Source: Actinomycetes bacterium (GTDB lineage: Bacteria; Actinomycetota; Acidimicrobiia; Acidimicrobiales; Acidimicrobiaceae). Taken from it: 64,000 bases of DNA. The DNA lies in contig JAKAQR010000012.1 of NCBI GenBank assembly GCA_021819725.1, positions 1 through 64,000 on the forward strand, written 5' to 3'. The position numbers were made by a program, and so were the translations under genes. Position 1 is the first letter of the stretch, and the number at the start of each line of letters is the position of its first letter. Positions 1-8,985 of the stretch are shown piece after piece. A model generated the notes under the pieces. The model had not been told where the DNA came from, made no database searches, and saw only the letters and a program-made list of their open reading frames with translations.

Positions 1-78
1 AGTTCCTCATTCCCAGCGGTGGAAGTCGTTCTCTTGGTAGAGGTGACAACCACATGGGATAGATAAATCTAGTGTGCT

Positions 79-1560
79 CTACTCGGTGGGGGTGACGGTT
101 TTGGGGAGGAAATTTGGGGGATTGGCATTTAGGCTGGTGAAGTGCTGTTTTAAGTTGGTGGCAGAGAACACGGCGGCGATGGCCATCAACGCTACCGAGA
201 GGTAAAAGGCGTCATGAATGCCAGCGGTGAACTCGGCGCCAATGTGTGCGCTGAGCTTTGCAGTTCCAACAAAAATAGCGAATGCCTGGTTTTTCGAGAT
301 CGTACCTGACGCCACGACGATGGCAGCGGCGAAGGAAAAGACCATTCCAATGTTGGCAAAAGTCCGAAGCATCCCTGAAGCGATACCAAAGCTACCAGCA
401 GGTGCGGCCTTCATCACGGCGGCATTGTTGGCCGGATAGAAGCCACCTGAGCCTATCGCCCCAATCACGTAAGCGCCCGAAAGTATCCAGATCGCTGAAC
501 CGGTCCCCAACTGCGCATAGATCACCAAGGCCAGCATCTGCACGAGTAATCCAATCGTCGCTGGCCAGACTGCGCCGTAGCGGTCAGCTAACCGACCACC
601 AATGGGACCGACTACCCCACCAACCACGTACCCCGGAAGCAGCAGGAGAGACGCGTGCAGCGGAGTGTATCCCCTCACCCCCTGTAGATACATGAGCAAA
701 AGGTAGAGAACTGAAAAGCTTGCGAGCCCTTGAAAGAGCGCCGCCAGCAGCGTGGGTGACATCGTCGGCACCCTAAACAGGGACAGATTGAGCATCGGTT
801 CTTTCTGATGTACTTCCACAAAGGCGAAAACCCCCAGAAGAAGAAGCCCAGCTACCACGAACGCAATGATCGACGCATTCAACGATTCGCTCGTCAGCTT
901 CGTGAGTCCCCAGAGGATACCGAAGAGACCCAATCCAAGAGTCACCGTGCCTAGATAGTCGAGTCGACGCTTTTCCCGCTCTCCATGGTCATGGAGCACC
1001 TTGACCGCAATGGCCAAAGCCACTAGCCCAATCGGCACGTTAATCCAAAAGATCCATCTCCATGAGAAGTAGGTGACAATCAGACCACCGAGCAGGACTC
1101 CGAGGACGGCCCCGATATTCCAACCGATCGCGTTATATCCATAGGCTCTCCCCCGTTGCTCCGGAGGGAAGGTATCGGCGATCACCGCACCAGAATTCGC
1201 AGCCACCAAAGCACCTCCCACTCCCTGGAGCAGTCGGAAGCCGATGATGGAAGCCTCATTCCAAGCAAGTGCACAGAGTAAGGATCCGACGATAAAGACA
1301 AAAAACCCTAGCTCATACATCCGGACCCGCCCAAACATGTCACCGAGACGCCCGAGCTGTGTGGCGAGCAAGGTGATGACCAAGAGGTAACCGATGATCA
1401 CCCAGATAATGGAGGCAAGGCCGACGTGCAAACTCCGTTGGATCTCAGGGAGCGCCAGGACAACGATCGTGGTATCGACCGCTGTAATCAGTACGCCAAT
1501 GACGATCACCAAAAGCGCAAGTCCGCTCCGTGTGTCCCTTGCTCTCATCTCCTCAGCCAT
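79..1560 (-). CDS. MFS drug/multidrug transporter, DHA2 (14-TM) type
   Basis: A 493-residue inner-membrane transporter of the major facilitator superfamily, probably a proton-coupled exporter. The chain is almost entirely hydrophobic, with about 14 predicted membrane segments. The N-terminal segment has the exporter-type stretch VDTTIVVLALPEIQ, and the region around residues 60-75 (QLGRLGDMFGRVRMYE) fits MFS motif A between TM2 and TM3. A glycine-rich TM5 (NIGAVLGVLLGG) resembles motif C of drug antiporters. ATG at 1560 has AGAGGAA 8 bases upstream. It is transcribed away from the APC permease across a 327-base divergent intergenic region. The substrate cannot be read from sequence; other DHA2 roles (metabolite or dye export) are equally possible. 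Confidence 0.88.
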   Translation of the reverse strand: MAEEMRARDTRSGLALLVIVIGVLITAVDTTIVVLALPEIQRSLHVGLASIIWVIIGYLLVITLLATQLGRLGDMFGRVRMYELGFFVFIVGSLLCALAWNEASIIGFRLLQGVGGALVAANSGAVIADTFPPEQRGRAYGYNAIGWNIGAVLGVLLGGLIVTYFSWRWIFWINVPIGLVALAIAVKVLHDHGEREKRRLDYLGTVTLGLGLFGILWGLTKLTSESLNASIIAFVVAGLLLLGVFAFVEVHQKEPMLNLSLFRVPTMSPTLLAALFQGLASFSVLYLLLMYLQGVRGYTPLHASLLLLPGYVVGGVVGPIGGRLADRYGAVWPATIGLLVQMLALVIYAQLGTGSAIWILSGAYVIGAIGSGGFYPANNAAVMKAAPAGSFGIASGMLRTFANIGMVFSFAAAIVVASGTISKNQAFAIFVGTAKLSAHIGAEFTAGIHDAFYLSVALMAIAAVFSATNLKQHFTSLNANPPNFLPKTVTPTE

Positions 1561-1887
1561 GCCACGTTCCTCTCTGGTGAATCGACCGTCTTCGCTGACC
1601 GGGACAGCGGTATATCAGGATCCTACAACCGAAAGCACACCTCATTCCTTCCCCCCAATAACGAGATGCAGCCTCTCGACGCGTCCGCGCACCAGAGGCG
1701 ACAACTCCGGAATCCGTGGTGCGTAACCTCCCTCAGCACTCGCCAAAGACACCAGTACGTCAACCGAGACACGAGTAATCAGGAAAATTCTCACGCACCG
1801 GGAATAGGGAAGTATTGCAAACAGTTCGCAACTAATGTTGAACTGTCACCCATGATCATCAAAGATGAGCTACCAGAAAGTGAAGGC
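1561..1887. other. Divergent intergenic region between MFS and APC transporter genes
   Basis: This stretch must carry the promoters of both divergent transporter genes. An open frame runs through it in phase with the APC permease, but its residues have no transporter character and overlap the MFS gene antisense, so it is treated as non-coding. The one clear structure is the dyad at 1821-1846. Confidence 0.6.
1821..1846. promoter_or_regulatory. Inverted repeat, candidate operator upstream of APC permease
   Basis: ACAGTTC at 1821-1827 and its exact complement GAACTGT at 1840-1846 are separated by 12 bases. The spacer contains a second small dyad, CAAC/GTTG. The site lies about 40 bases before the permease start, where a TetR-, GntR- or LysR-type regulator could bind. 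No regulator gene is adjacent, so the binding protein is unknown. Confidence 0.4.
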
Positions 1888-3345
1888 ATGAGCGACCAGC
1901 TAACCCCCTCGGACTCACACCCCCAAGCGTCACCGCGCAAGATGCGTCAGGTCTTCGGACTCTTTGACCTCTTTCCGCTCTCCATCTCTAGTATTGGACC
2001 CGTCTTCTCCGTGGCGGCCACAGGAGGCGTCATGGCAGCGGATGCCGGATGGTGGGCCCTACCAGCCATCGCCATCCTGGCTATCCCCTTCGTCGTCTCA
2101 TCCTTCGTCTTTCGGTTGCTCAATCGCCACTTCCCAAACTCCGGTGCCTCCTATCACTGGTCCTCACGAGTGATGGGTCGCAGGGTCTCCCAGTACCAAG
2201 CCTGGATCCTCATCCTTGCCTATTTCTTCTCCATTCCTCCGATAGCGATTCCGGCAGCGACGTACACCCTCGCACTCGTAGCTCCCCACTATCACCCGAG
2301 CAACATCGTGACCATCCTGGTAACCATCTTCTGGATCATGTTTGCGGCCGTCCCCCTGCTCCTCGGTTCAAAGCCAACCGCGCAGATCACTAAGGCGTTC
2401 TTTGTGCTTGAGATGATATCACTTCTCGGCTTCGGAATTCTCGGGCTCGCTCGCTTACACGCCACCTCGGTGGGCATCCATTTTGGCGCCATTCCAGTCG
2501 GCGGCATGCTGGTCGTAGCGGTAGTCGCCGCGACTGTACTCGACGGATGGGAGATCGACTCCTATGCCGCAGAAGAGTCGGAGAAGCCTCGCAAGGATCC
2601 TGGTATCAGCGGCGTAATCGGTGCGTTCCTAGCACTGGTGTTCTATGCGATCCTCTACCCCTTGATGTTCTCTGAAACACCGATGAAGATGTTGGCAGCG
2701 CCGAATGACTCGGACCCTCTTGCGCTCTGGGCGCAACGCGTGCTCCCATCGGCGCACTGGGTGATCCTCGTCCCCATCCTCGCCTCAACAGCGGGCGGCC
2801 TTTGGCTCACCACCTACATCCTGACGCGAGCCCTCTACTCCATGGGGCGTGAGCAATTGATTCCGCAGGCGTTTGGCAAGTTGAGTAAGCGCCACGTACC
2901 GCATATCGCTACCGTTGCAGTACTGGGCTTGACCTTGGTCGTCGTCGCAGTACAACTGTTTGTCTCCTCGTTGGGTAGCTTCTTCAACTTGGTGCTCTCG
3001 GCGGCTGGGTTCTTCCTCCTGGCCGAATTCTTCTTTGACATCATGACGGCAATTATTTTTCTCACCGTCGGGCATAAAAAACTACCCGATGTCCAGTTCC
3101 AACCGCACCAACATCGTTGGCTCCTCATCGGCGCCATCTTCTCAGGTACCGTCATGGGTGCGCTCCTCGTGGCCTTCTTTATCTACGGACCAAAAGCGAT
3201 TGGAGCAGGCATTGACCAAACGCTCGTAGTGCTGCTCCTCGCTGGTGTCGTCTTCGTGCTCGTTACCTTGCGTCGCGTCAAAGGTGCCTACGTCTTCCAC
3301 GGCGACGACGCACCTCCGATCCCAGCTACCACCCGTGAGCAATAA
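1888..3345 (+). CDS. APC superfamily amino-acid permease
   Basis: A 485-residue integral membrane protein with about 12 hydrophobic segments, resembling amino acid-polyamine-organocation (APC) permeases. Near the N-terminus, FDLFPLSISSIGPVFSVAATGG matches the unwound TM1 seen in APC carriers. A conserved loop follows later with WEIDSYAAEESEKPRKDPG, where the EE(S/T)xxPRK pattern is a family hallmark. The start MSDQLTPSD is chosen because transporter-like sequence begins soon after; an in-frame ATG at 1852 is the alternative. Substrate (amino acid, amine or polyamine) is not predictable. It is divergent from the MFS gene. Confidence 0.85.
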   Translation: MSDQLTPSDSHPQASPRKMRQVFGLFDLFPLSISSIGPVFSVAATGGVMAADAGWWALPAIAILAIPFVVSSFVFRLLNRHFPNSGASYHWSSRVMGRRVSQYQAWILILAYFFSIPPIAIPAATYTLALVAPHYHPSNIVTILVTIFWIMFAAVPLLLGSKPTAQITKAFFVLEMISLLGFGILGLARLHATSVGIHFGAIPVGGMLVVAVVAATVLDGWEIDSYAAEESEKPRKDPGISGVIGAFLALVFYAILYPLMFSETPMKMLAAPNDSDPLALWAQRVLPSAHWVILVPILASTAGGLWLTTYILTRALYSMGREQLIPQAFGKLSKRHVPHIATVAVLGLTLVVVAVQLFVSSLGSFFNLVLSAAGFFLLAEFFFDIMTAIIFLTVGHKKLPDVQFQPHQHRWLLIGAIFSGTVMGALLVAFFIYGPKAIGAGIDQTLVVLLLAGVVFVLVTLRRVKGAYVFHGDDAPPIPATTREQ

Positions 3346-3725
3346 CTGGATCTAACCCCGTGCAAGAATGTCAAGCAGCACACGCGTGGGCAAACCCAAC
3401 GACCATGACGCGAGACGTTAGTGCACCTGGTTCGCATCGGTCAAGGGGATGCGTGACCTACCGACGTCGGACTGTCACGAACCCCTCGGGGATCGACGCC
3501 ACGGCTATCGCGGTGACCGCAATCCAAGGGTGGAGAACATCTCCACGATCCATAGCTCGTCCACCGCAATCCACTCGAGCACAGCACCCTACTGGCTACG
3601 GTGGAAGACCCAATGATCCTATTGAACTACCCAGCATCGAAGAGCTGGAGAGGACGTAGACGTCAAACGCTTGGCCCCCGTCGCGGGAGGAGCGCCGATG
3701 AGACCAGACCGAGGGAGACCGTCTG
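3346..3725. other. Intergenic region, no gene seen
   Basis: About 380 bases follow the permease stop. Short open frames exist but lack ribosome binding sites and have no recognisable residues. The last 25 bases contain the GAGGGAG ribosome binding site of the next small ORF. Confidence 0.5.
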
Positions 3726-3986
3726 ATGACGCAAGAGTGGGCAACCAGTGCTTCTGCACGAGCAAGGAAGCGCTCGTTCGCCGAGCTACAGCGTCAGTGG
3801 CCAACTACGCTGGGAGAGATGAGTGCAACATCCCTGGTCGCTCAGCGACGGAAAGAAGGTACTCGTCTCCTCCTCGCCGACGGCACTGACGGTCTACCGC
3901 TCGCACCTCTACGCGTTCGGTGGCTGCGGATCCTCGCTCCACCACGAACCTGTCTTGGCCCTACACCCTCTACCGTGAAGTCGTGA
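3726..3986 (+). CDS. Small hypothetical protein coupled to ABC-F gene
   Basis: An 86-residue ORF of unknown function. Three features argue that it is translated: GAGGGAGA lies 7 bases before its ATG; its TGA stop overlaps the likely GTG start of the ABC-F gene in the GTGA arrangement seen at many coupled junctions here; and its codon use resembles its neighbours. The product is basic, with a predicted helical middle (FAELQRQWPTTLGEM) and no cysteines except one near the end. It has no signal peptide or membrane segment. I do not recognise a family. It could instead be a leader ORF that sets the translation of the ATPase. Confidence 0.45.
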   Translation: MTQEWATSASARARKRSFAELQRQWPTTLGEMSATSLVAQRRKEGTRLLLADGTDGLPLAPLRVRWLRILAPPRTCLGPTPSTVKS

Positions 3987-5740
3987 CTATTCTCGTTGAT
4001 GCCGCTACTATCACTGTGACGCGCTCTGATCGAGTGCTCTTTGCCGATCTGTCGATCACCGTCTCCGACGGAGACCGTCTGGGTGTAGTAGGCATCAATG
4101 GAACTGGAAAATCCACGCTCTTACGAGTCCTTGCGGGGGAGCAGACCCCGGAGGCCGGTGAAGTACGCAGAGGCAAGGGGGTGCGCATCTCCCTCCTCGA
4201 TCAGGAGGATAACCTACCCGATGTCACGGTGCGAGAGGTGGTTGGAGCTGGATGGGAGGGTGAGGCAGTGCTCGATCGTCTCGATATGATCAACGCCATC
4301 GATCGCAACATCTCCGGCCTCTCCGGAGGACAGAAAAAACGGGTTGCTCTCGCCCGCGCCCTCTGCCGACCTGGAGATCTCTTGATCTTGGACGAGCCAA
4401 CGAATCACCTTGATTTGGCGGCCATCACGTGGTTAGAGACGTGGCTTTCTCGATTTTCCGGTGGGGTCATTTTGGTCAGTCATGATCGCTATCTGCTCGA
4501 TCGAGTCACCAACCGCATGCTCGAGTTGGATCGAGGAAAAGCCTACGTACACAATGGTGGTTACGCTGGCTACCTCGCGGCTGGAGCTCAACGCGACGCC
4601 CAGGCGGAGGCGGCCGACGCGGTGCGCCGGAACCTCGCGCGCCATGAACTGGCATGGTTACGGCGCGGTGCTAAGGCGCGAACCCGTAAGCCGCAGGCCA
4701 GGATCGATGCCGCACGACAGCTGATCGATACTCTTCCCCCACAAGCTGCTCGCCCTGGTGACATCGATCTCACCTTTGGTACACCTCGCTTAGGCAACAA
4801 AGTGCTCGAGGTCGTGGCTGCTAGCTATCAATACCCCAATGATCAATCCCCGACCCTTAGCGACGTCACGATGAGTCTTGCCCCACGGGAGCGCCTCGGC
4901 ATCGTCGGATCGAACGGCGCGGGAAAGACAACTCTCCTCGAGATGCTCGCCGGGCTGCGTCACCCTACGCAAGGACGGATTGAAGTCGGCACCACCGTAC
5001 GCATTGGCTACTACGCCCAACAAGGTCCCGATCTCGATCCGAACGCGCGGGTGCGTGATGTCGTCGCCGGCCCACATCGAGTGCCTGGAGACCCAGCAGA
5101 TATTCACCTCATGGAGCGGTTCTGGTTCACTGGTGAACTCCCCTGGGCAACCGTCGGCACACTTTCGGGGGGTGAGCGTCGCCGTCTACAGCTCCTCACT
5201 GTCCTCGCAACCCGTCCGAACGTTCTGCTTCTTGACGAGCCTACGAACGATCTCGATCTCGACACACTGCGGGCGCTCGAAGACTACCTCGAAGACTGGC
5301 CCGGGGCGCTCGTCGCCGTGAGTCACGATCGCATCTTCCTCGACCGAGTGACCGACCGTATTGTGGCCTGCTTGCCAGGACGAGTCAGCGAAGTTCCTGG
5401 CGGACTCACGGCCTGGATCGCTGAGACGTCACTACGCTATACTCGCGGAACTAGCGACAACGCCTCCCAACGTGGGCGAGCTAGCGAGGCAACACCACCA
5501 CCACGCTCCGCTGTTACATCGAGGAAGTCTCCGAGCACCATCCGTTTTCAACTGCGGAAACTGGAATCGCTCATCGAACGCCTCGCCCGAGAACGAGATC
5601 AACTCACCCTCGCCTTCCAAGAGCAGACCGATCACGAAGTACTCGCAAAGCTCGGTACCGATCTCGCTCGTTGTCAATCCGAGCTCGACGACGCTGAGGA
5701 TCAATGGCTCGCCCTTACTGCCGAATACGATGAGGACTGA
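3983..5740 (+). CDS. ABC-F family ATPase (ribosome-associated, Uup/EttA-like)
   Basis: A soluble protein with two ABC ATPase domains in one chain and no membrane segments, so an ABC-F translation factor rather than a transporter. Domain 1 has Walker A GINGTGKST, signature LSGGQKKR and Walker B LLILDEPTNHLD. Domain 2 has Walker A GSNGAGKTT, signature LSGGERRR and Walker B VLLLDEPTNDLD. The linker is rich in Arg and Ala, as expected for a P-site tRNA interaction motif. The last 60 residues (QLRKLESLIERLARERDQL onward) form a coiled coil like that of Uup. GTG at 3983 gives 585 residues and avoids a 21-residue extension from a GTG at 3920. It could act in ribosome rescue or antibiotic resistance; the subfamily is not resolved. 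Confidence 0.88.
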   Translation: MTILVDAATITVTRSDRVLFADLSITVSDGDRLGVVGINGTGKSTLLRVLAGEQTPEAGEVRRGKGVRISLLDQEDNLPDVTVREVVGAGWEGEAVLDRLDMINAIDRNISGLSGGQKKRVALARALCRPGDLLILDEPTNHLDLAAITWLETWLSRFSGGVILVSHDRYLLDRVTNRMLELDRGKAYVHNGGYAGYLAAGAQRDAQAEAADAVRRNLARHELAWLRRGAKARTRKPQARIDAARQLIDTLPPQAARPGDIDLTFGTPRLGNKVLEVVAASYQYPNDQSPTLSDVTMSLAPRERLGIVGSNGAGKTTLLEMLAGLRHPTQGRIEVGTTVRIGYYAQQGPDLDPNARVRDVVAGPHRVPGDPADIHLMERFWFTGELPWATVGTLSGGERRRLQLLTVLATRPNVLLLDEPTNDLDLDTLRALEDYLEDWPGALVAVSHDRIFLDRVTDRIVACLPGRVSEVPGGLTAWIAETSLRYTRGTSDNASQRGRASEATPPPRSAVTSRKSPSTIRFQLRKLESLIERLARERDQLTLAFQEQTDHEVLAKLGTDLARCQSELDDAEDQWLALTAEYDED

Positions 5741-5809
5741 GCGCCCCACCGACCATCACCCATCGGATGTACACGCGATGACCACTGCAGCCGTTCTGTG
5801 CACGATTGC

Positions 5810-6805
5810 TTACGCGAGACGGGCGCGCAGTTGTTGGTACTGGGACGCAGACAGTCCAAAACCCTCACTCGATGAAGGAACGTAGCCTGCCTGGAGCGCC
5901 CATGCGTGAGTATCGGTGATCGTCGCTTCGAGTGATCTAGGTTTGAGCCCAGCCCGATACGCACGATCAGGAACGGCGGCACTTCTCCACCGCTCGGGGC
6001 TGAGACCCTCCCACAGTGGAAAGGCCTGCTCGGTAACCCCAACCTCGTTGAGGAGTGCGGGCTCAACCCATAGAAACTCAACCCCGCCCTCTGGGACGAT
6101 GGTGTCACGTACACTCGTCAAGAAGCCCGCAAAGTCCAAGGGGGCCAAGGGGCTCACCGTATGATAAACCCCAGCGGTCTGCGTGTGAACCAGCGTCACC
6201 ATGAACTCCGCCAAATCACGAACATCGATCACTTGAAACGGGTTATCCATCGGTCCTGGAACCAAGAGAGTGCCACCTCTTGCGATCGTCTCCACCCACC
6301 AGGTGAAACGATACGTTGGGTCATAGGGGCCGACCACATAGGTTGGTCGCACGAAAGTGAGGGGTGCCTCAGGAAAGCTCTCTTTCGCCACTCGCTCACA
6401 GAGTGCCTTGAGTCCTCCATAGGTGGACGCTGTCACCTCCTCGACATCTGGATCGACCAAGTCGCCCAACGGCGTATCCTCGGTGTACCCAGGTGCCACC
6501 GGGCCAGCATAGGCAGCAATCGATGAGACCTGTAGATAGGTACCGCCACGCGTACCCAACGCAGCGCCGAGCGCACGCACCTGTCGCGGGAAATAGGCCG
6601 AAGTGTCGATGGTAGCATCCCACTCACCCACAGCAAGGCCTCCCAGGTCACTATTCCGATCCCCGCGAATGTGTGTTACCTCTGGAAACAGTTCAGGGTT
6701 CGTCTTTCCACGGTGGAAAAGCGTGACCTCATCGCCTCTTCGTAACAGTTCCTCGGTTACGTGCCTTCCAATAAACTGCGTTCCACCGATCACAAGTATT
6801 CTCAT
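5810..6805 (-). CDS. NAD-dependent epimerase/dehydratase family protein
   Basis: A 331-residue extended short-chain dehydrogenase fold. The N-terminus RILVIGGTQFIGRHV is the dinucleotide-binding glycine motif in the GGTxFIG form of the atypical reductase branch. A serine (SSIAAYAG) is in the catalytic position, and YGGLKALCE supplies the Tyr-xxx-Lys pair. The region RPTYVVGPYDPTYR corresponds to the substrate loop. It could reduce or epimerise a nucleotide sugar or similar small molecule; nothing nearby fixes the substrate. It converges on the ABC-F gene, with 69 bases between the stops. Confidence 0.78.
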   Translation of the reverse strand: MRILVIGGTQFIGRHVTEELLRRGDEVTLFHRGKTNPELFPEVTHIRGDRNSDLGGLAVGEWDATIDTSAYFPRQVRALGAALGTRGGTYLQVSSIAAYAGPVAPGYTEDTPLGDLVDPDVEEVTASTYGGLKALCERVAKESFPEAPLTFVRPTYVVGPYDPTYRFTWWVETIARGGTLLVPGPMDNPFQVIDVRDLAEFMVTLVHTQTAGVYHTVSPLAPLDFAGFLTSVRDTIVPEGGVEFLWVEPALLNEVGVTEQAFPLWEGLSPERWRSAAVPDRAYRAGLKPRSLEATITDTHAWALQAGYVPSSSEGFGLSASQYQQLRARLA

Positions 6806-6955
6806 GCTCTGATCCTAGTGAACAGTGGGTCTAGCGAACCATTAACCCACCGGCTCGAACAACGTGAAACCTTGGCCGAGACAGCAATCGCTGATCCCTA
6901 TCTGCGGCACAAGACCTTACCCACGGGGCGAGCAAGGAACCCACGGGTCGATGAG

Positions 6956-7027
6956 TGCCCCCGGCAGGATTCGAACCTGCGCACATGGTTTAGGAAACCA
7001 CTGCTCTATCCCCTGAGCTACGGGGGC
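6956..7027 (-). tRNA. tRNA-Arg(CCT)
   Basis: On the - strand the 72-base sequence folds as a tRNA cloverleaf. The acceptor stem pairs GCCCCCG with CGGGGGC, followed by discriminator A. The D-arm is GCTC...GAGC, and the anticodon stem GTGGT/ACCAT holds the loop TTCCTAA, giving anticodon CCT for the codon AGG. The T-arm is GCAGG-TTCGAAT-CCTGC. The CCA end is not encoded. It stands alone between protein genes. Confidence 0.95.
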
Positions 7028-7305
7028 ATGGCCACCTAGCCTAGTCTAACGAATGTGTCGCGACGTTATTTGCGTGGCCACCACCAACCGTCCTCCTCAG
7101 CGGGAACGCCACCTAACGTCATGCCGTGGCGTCTTGGCCATCACGCATACCCCCTCTATCTGACCAAGCCTCTCGGCACGAATCAGCGAACAGATCTGGA
7201 AGAGTACAACGCCCTGAGATCATTGGGCTAGACGAAGACTTATGACGCTAGCGTGAAGCTACTCCATCGATGTCAGCGCGCCTCTCGTCCACCGGAGACG
7301 CTCCT
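7028..7305. other. Intergenic region, nothing recognised
   Basis: About 280 bases between the tRNA 5' end and the xseB stop. No ORF with a ribosome binding site and no strong hairpin were seen. Confidence 0.4.
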
Positions 7306-7554
7306 TTAGCGATCGGTACCCGCACTATCGAGTTCTGCAATCTCATGCTCCACCGCGCCGATCCGGCGATCACATTCATCGAGCATCGCTCGAACTCTTC
7401 GTACGACCACCGCGAGCTGATCAAGACCGAACTCGCTACCGGCAAGTCGATCAATCACCGCCTGACTCTCATCACGCAACTCCTCAAAGCTTGCATTCAC
7501 TAACGCTTGTCGGAATTCTTCGTCGCCGATATGAAACCAATCAACTTCGCTCAC
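7306..7554 (-). CDS. xseB: Exodeoxyribonuclease VII small subunit
   Basis: An 82-residue acidic helical protein that fits XseB in size and pattern. The stretch SFEELRDESQAVIDRLAGSEFGLDQLAVVVRR matches the family consensus of a first helix, a short turn with a Gly/Ser-Glu, and a second helix. The last third (ECDRRIGAVEHEI) matches the usual conserved C-x3-L region. The start overlaps the end of xseA by 4 bases. It would coat the long helical part of XseA in the nuclease that degrades single-stranded DNA to short acid-soluble oligonucleotides. Confidence 0.85.
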   Translation of the reverse strand: MSEVDWFHIGDEEFRQALVNASFEELRDESQAVIDRLAGSEFGLDQLAVVVRRVRAMLDECDRRIGAVEHEIAELDSAGTDR

Positions 7555-8921
7555 TCTCGAACGTCTCCCTCGCTTCTCATCGCCACCACACCGTCAGCCA
7601 TGATAGCTCTCACCAACTTTTCACCACGCAACTCCGCCGCTGAGGTGAGCCACCGTCCTGCGCTATCTTGGAGTATTGCATACCCTAGGCGCAGTTGGCT
7701 CAGTGGATCACGATGATCCAGCATGGCATGCCGCTCGCTCATACCACGAACCTCGGCATCAAGATGCTGGTGCACTGCTCGCACAACAGCTACCGGATTC
7801 AATAGACGCGGGCGCTCATGAGCCAGGCGAAGCTGCAGGGCTGAACGTAGGCCCTGTGTCGCATGTCTTGTCTCCTCCAGCTCCCGGCGGCAACGCCCTT
7901 CAGCAAGCCGATGCAGTAGTGCCAACTCCTCGGCCTGGCTGACCCGAAGTTGGGTCAGTCCCGCATGACAAGATCCAATCACTCGCGAAGCCATCGTCTG
8001 ACGGCGTGACGCTTCCTCACGCAATCGGGCACCGACCAGCTCGATTGTTCGTTCAACAAGTTCTCCCATATCCGATAGATATCGCTCGACCCTTTCCACC
8101 AGCGCGGTGGCCACGCTTTGAGGGACATCAAGCGCTCGGTGCGCCACTTCGTTGACCAAGACTTCATCGGCCGCATGGCCGATGGCACACCAGACCGGAG
8201 TCACCGCACTGACCACTGCGCGAACCACCAGCTCGGTATTGAATAGCGCGAGCTCACTCTCCGCGCCGCCTCCCCGAAGAAGGACAATCAGATCGTTGTC
8301 CTCAGTATCAGCTCGTCGTATCATCGCCGCCATTTCGTCAGCGGCTTGCGTACCAGTCACCCGCGTTGGATAGAGCCGCCAAGAGAAGTGAAAGCCGCTT
8401 CGCGCGAGGACCCGGGTGAAATCGTGCTGCACCGTGCCTGCCTCGGAGGTGACGATACCAATCGCTAACGGCACGGCGGCGAGTTCACGCCCCTTGTTGA
8501 GCTCGAAAATACCCTCCTCGATGAGGGCAGATCGCAGTCGCTCCACGTCGAGCCTTCCAAGCCGCTTCATCTCATCGTAATCGAGTTGTTCGACCACGAA
8601 ACTGACCCGGCCAGCAGGACGATAGGTACTCAAACGACCGATAGCGACCACTTCCACATCGCTCTCGAGCTCACCCAATCCACGATTTTTGAGTTCTTGT
8701 CGAATCCGGCCGAGATCGTTGGCAAAAATAACCGTATTGATTTTCGCCGCCATTGTGCCAATAGTATGATCAGTCAGCGCACAGTAGAGATGACGGCGCA
8801 ACGAAACATCCTGCAACGTCCCTTTTAGCCGGAAGCGGCTCGTCATCAGTGGTTCAAGGCTTCCTTCAATCATCTCCCAGAGATTCGCGACTGAAAAAAC
8901 AGGGACCGGTTCGAGACTCAC
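7551..8921 (-). CDS. xseA: Exodeoxyribonuclease VII large subunit
   Basis: The catalytic subunit of ExoVII, a metal-independent single-strand nuclease in the cytoplasm. The N-terminal OB fold (VFSVANLWEMI through FRLKGTLQDV) binds DNA. The catalytic core holds IGIVTSEAGTVQHDF, LLRGGGAESELALFN and WCAIGHAADEVLVNEVAHRALDVPQSVA, matching the family blocks around its conserved Gly, Arg, His and Asp residues. A long charged helical region (about residues 290-400) follows. GTG at 8921 gives 456 residues beginning SLEPVPVFSVANL; a TTG at 8981 would add 20 residues with no family similarity. xseB follows with a 4-base overlap and sixA precedes it. Confidence 0.9.
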   Translation of the reverse strand: MSLEPVPVFSVANLWEMIEGSLEPLMTSRFRLKGTLQDVSLRRHLYCALTDHTIGTMAAKINTVIFANDLGRIRQELKNRGLGELESDVEVVAIGRLSTYRPAGRVSFVVEQLDYDEMKRLGRLDVERLRSALIEEGIFELNKGRELAAVPLAIGIVTSEAGTVQHDFTRVLARSGFHFSWRLYPTRVTGTQAADEMAAMIRRADTEDNDLIVLLRGGGAESELALFNTELVVRAVVSAVTPVWCAIGHAADEVLVNEVAHRALDVPQSVATALVERVERYLSDMGELVERTIELVGARLREEASRRQTMASRVIGSCHAGLTQLRVSQAEELALLHRLAEGRCRRELEETRHATQGLRSALQLRLAHERPRLLNPVAVVRAVHQHLDAEVRGMSERHAMLDHRDPLSQLRLGYAILQDSAGRWLTSAAELRGEKLVRAIMADGVVAMRSEGDVRE

Positions 8922-8985
8922 GCCTCTTGAGCTTAGCGCCCTCCGTGCACCACCGACGGGCGACCAGCTGACAGCCTGCAAGCAC

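Noticed and set aside
1426..1887. In-frame N-terminal extension of the APC permease
   Set aside because: It overlaps the MFS gene antisense, is polar and low-complexity, and has no transporter-like sequence. Starts at 1888 or 1852 give the family's usual length.
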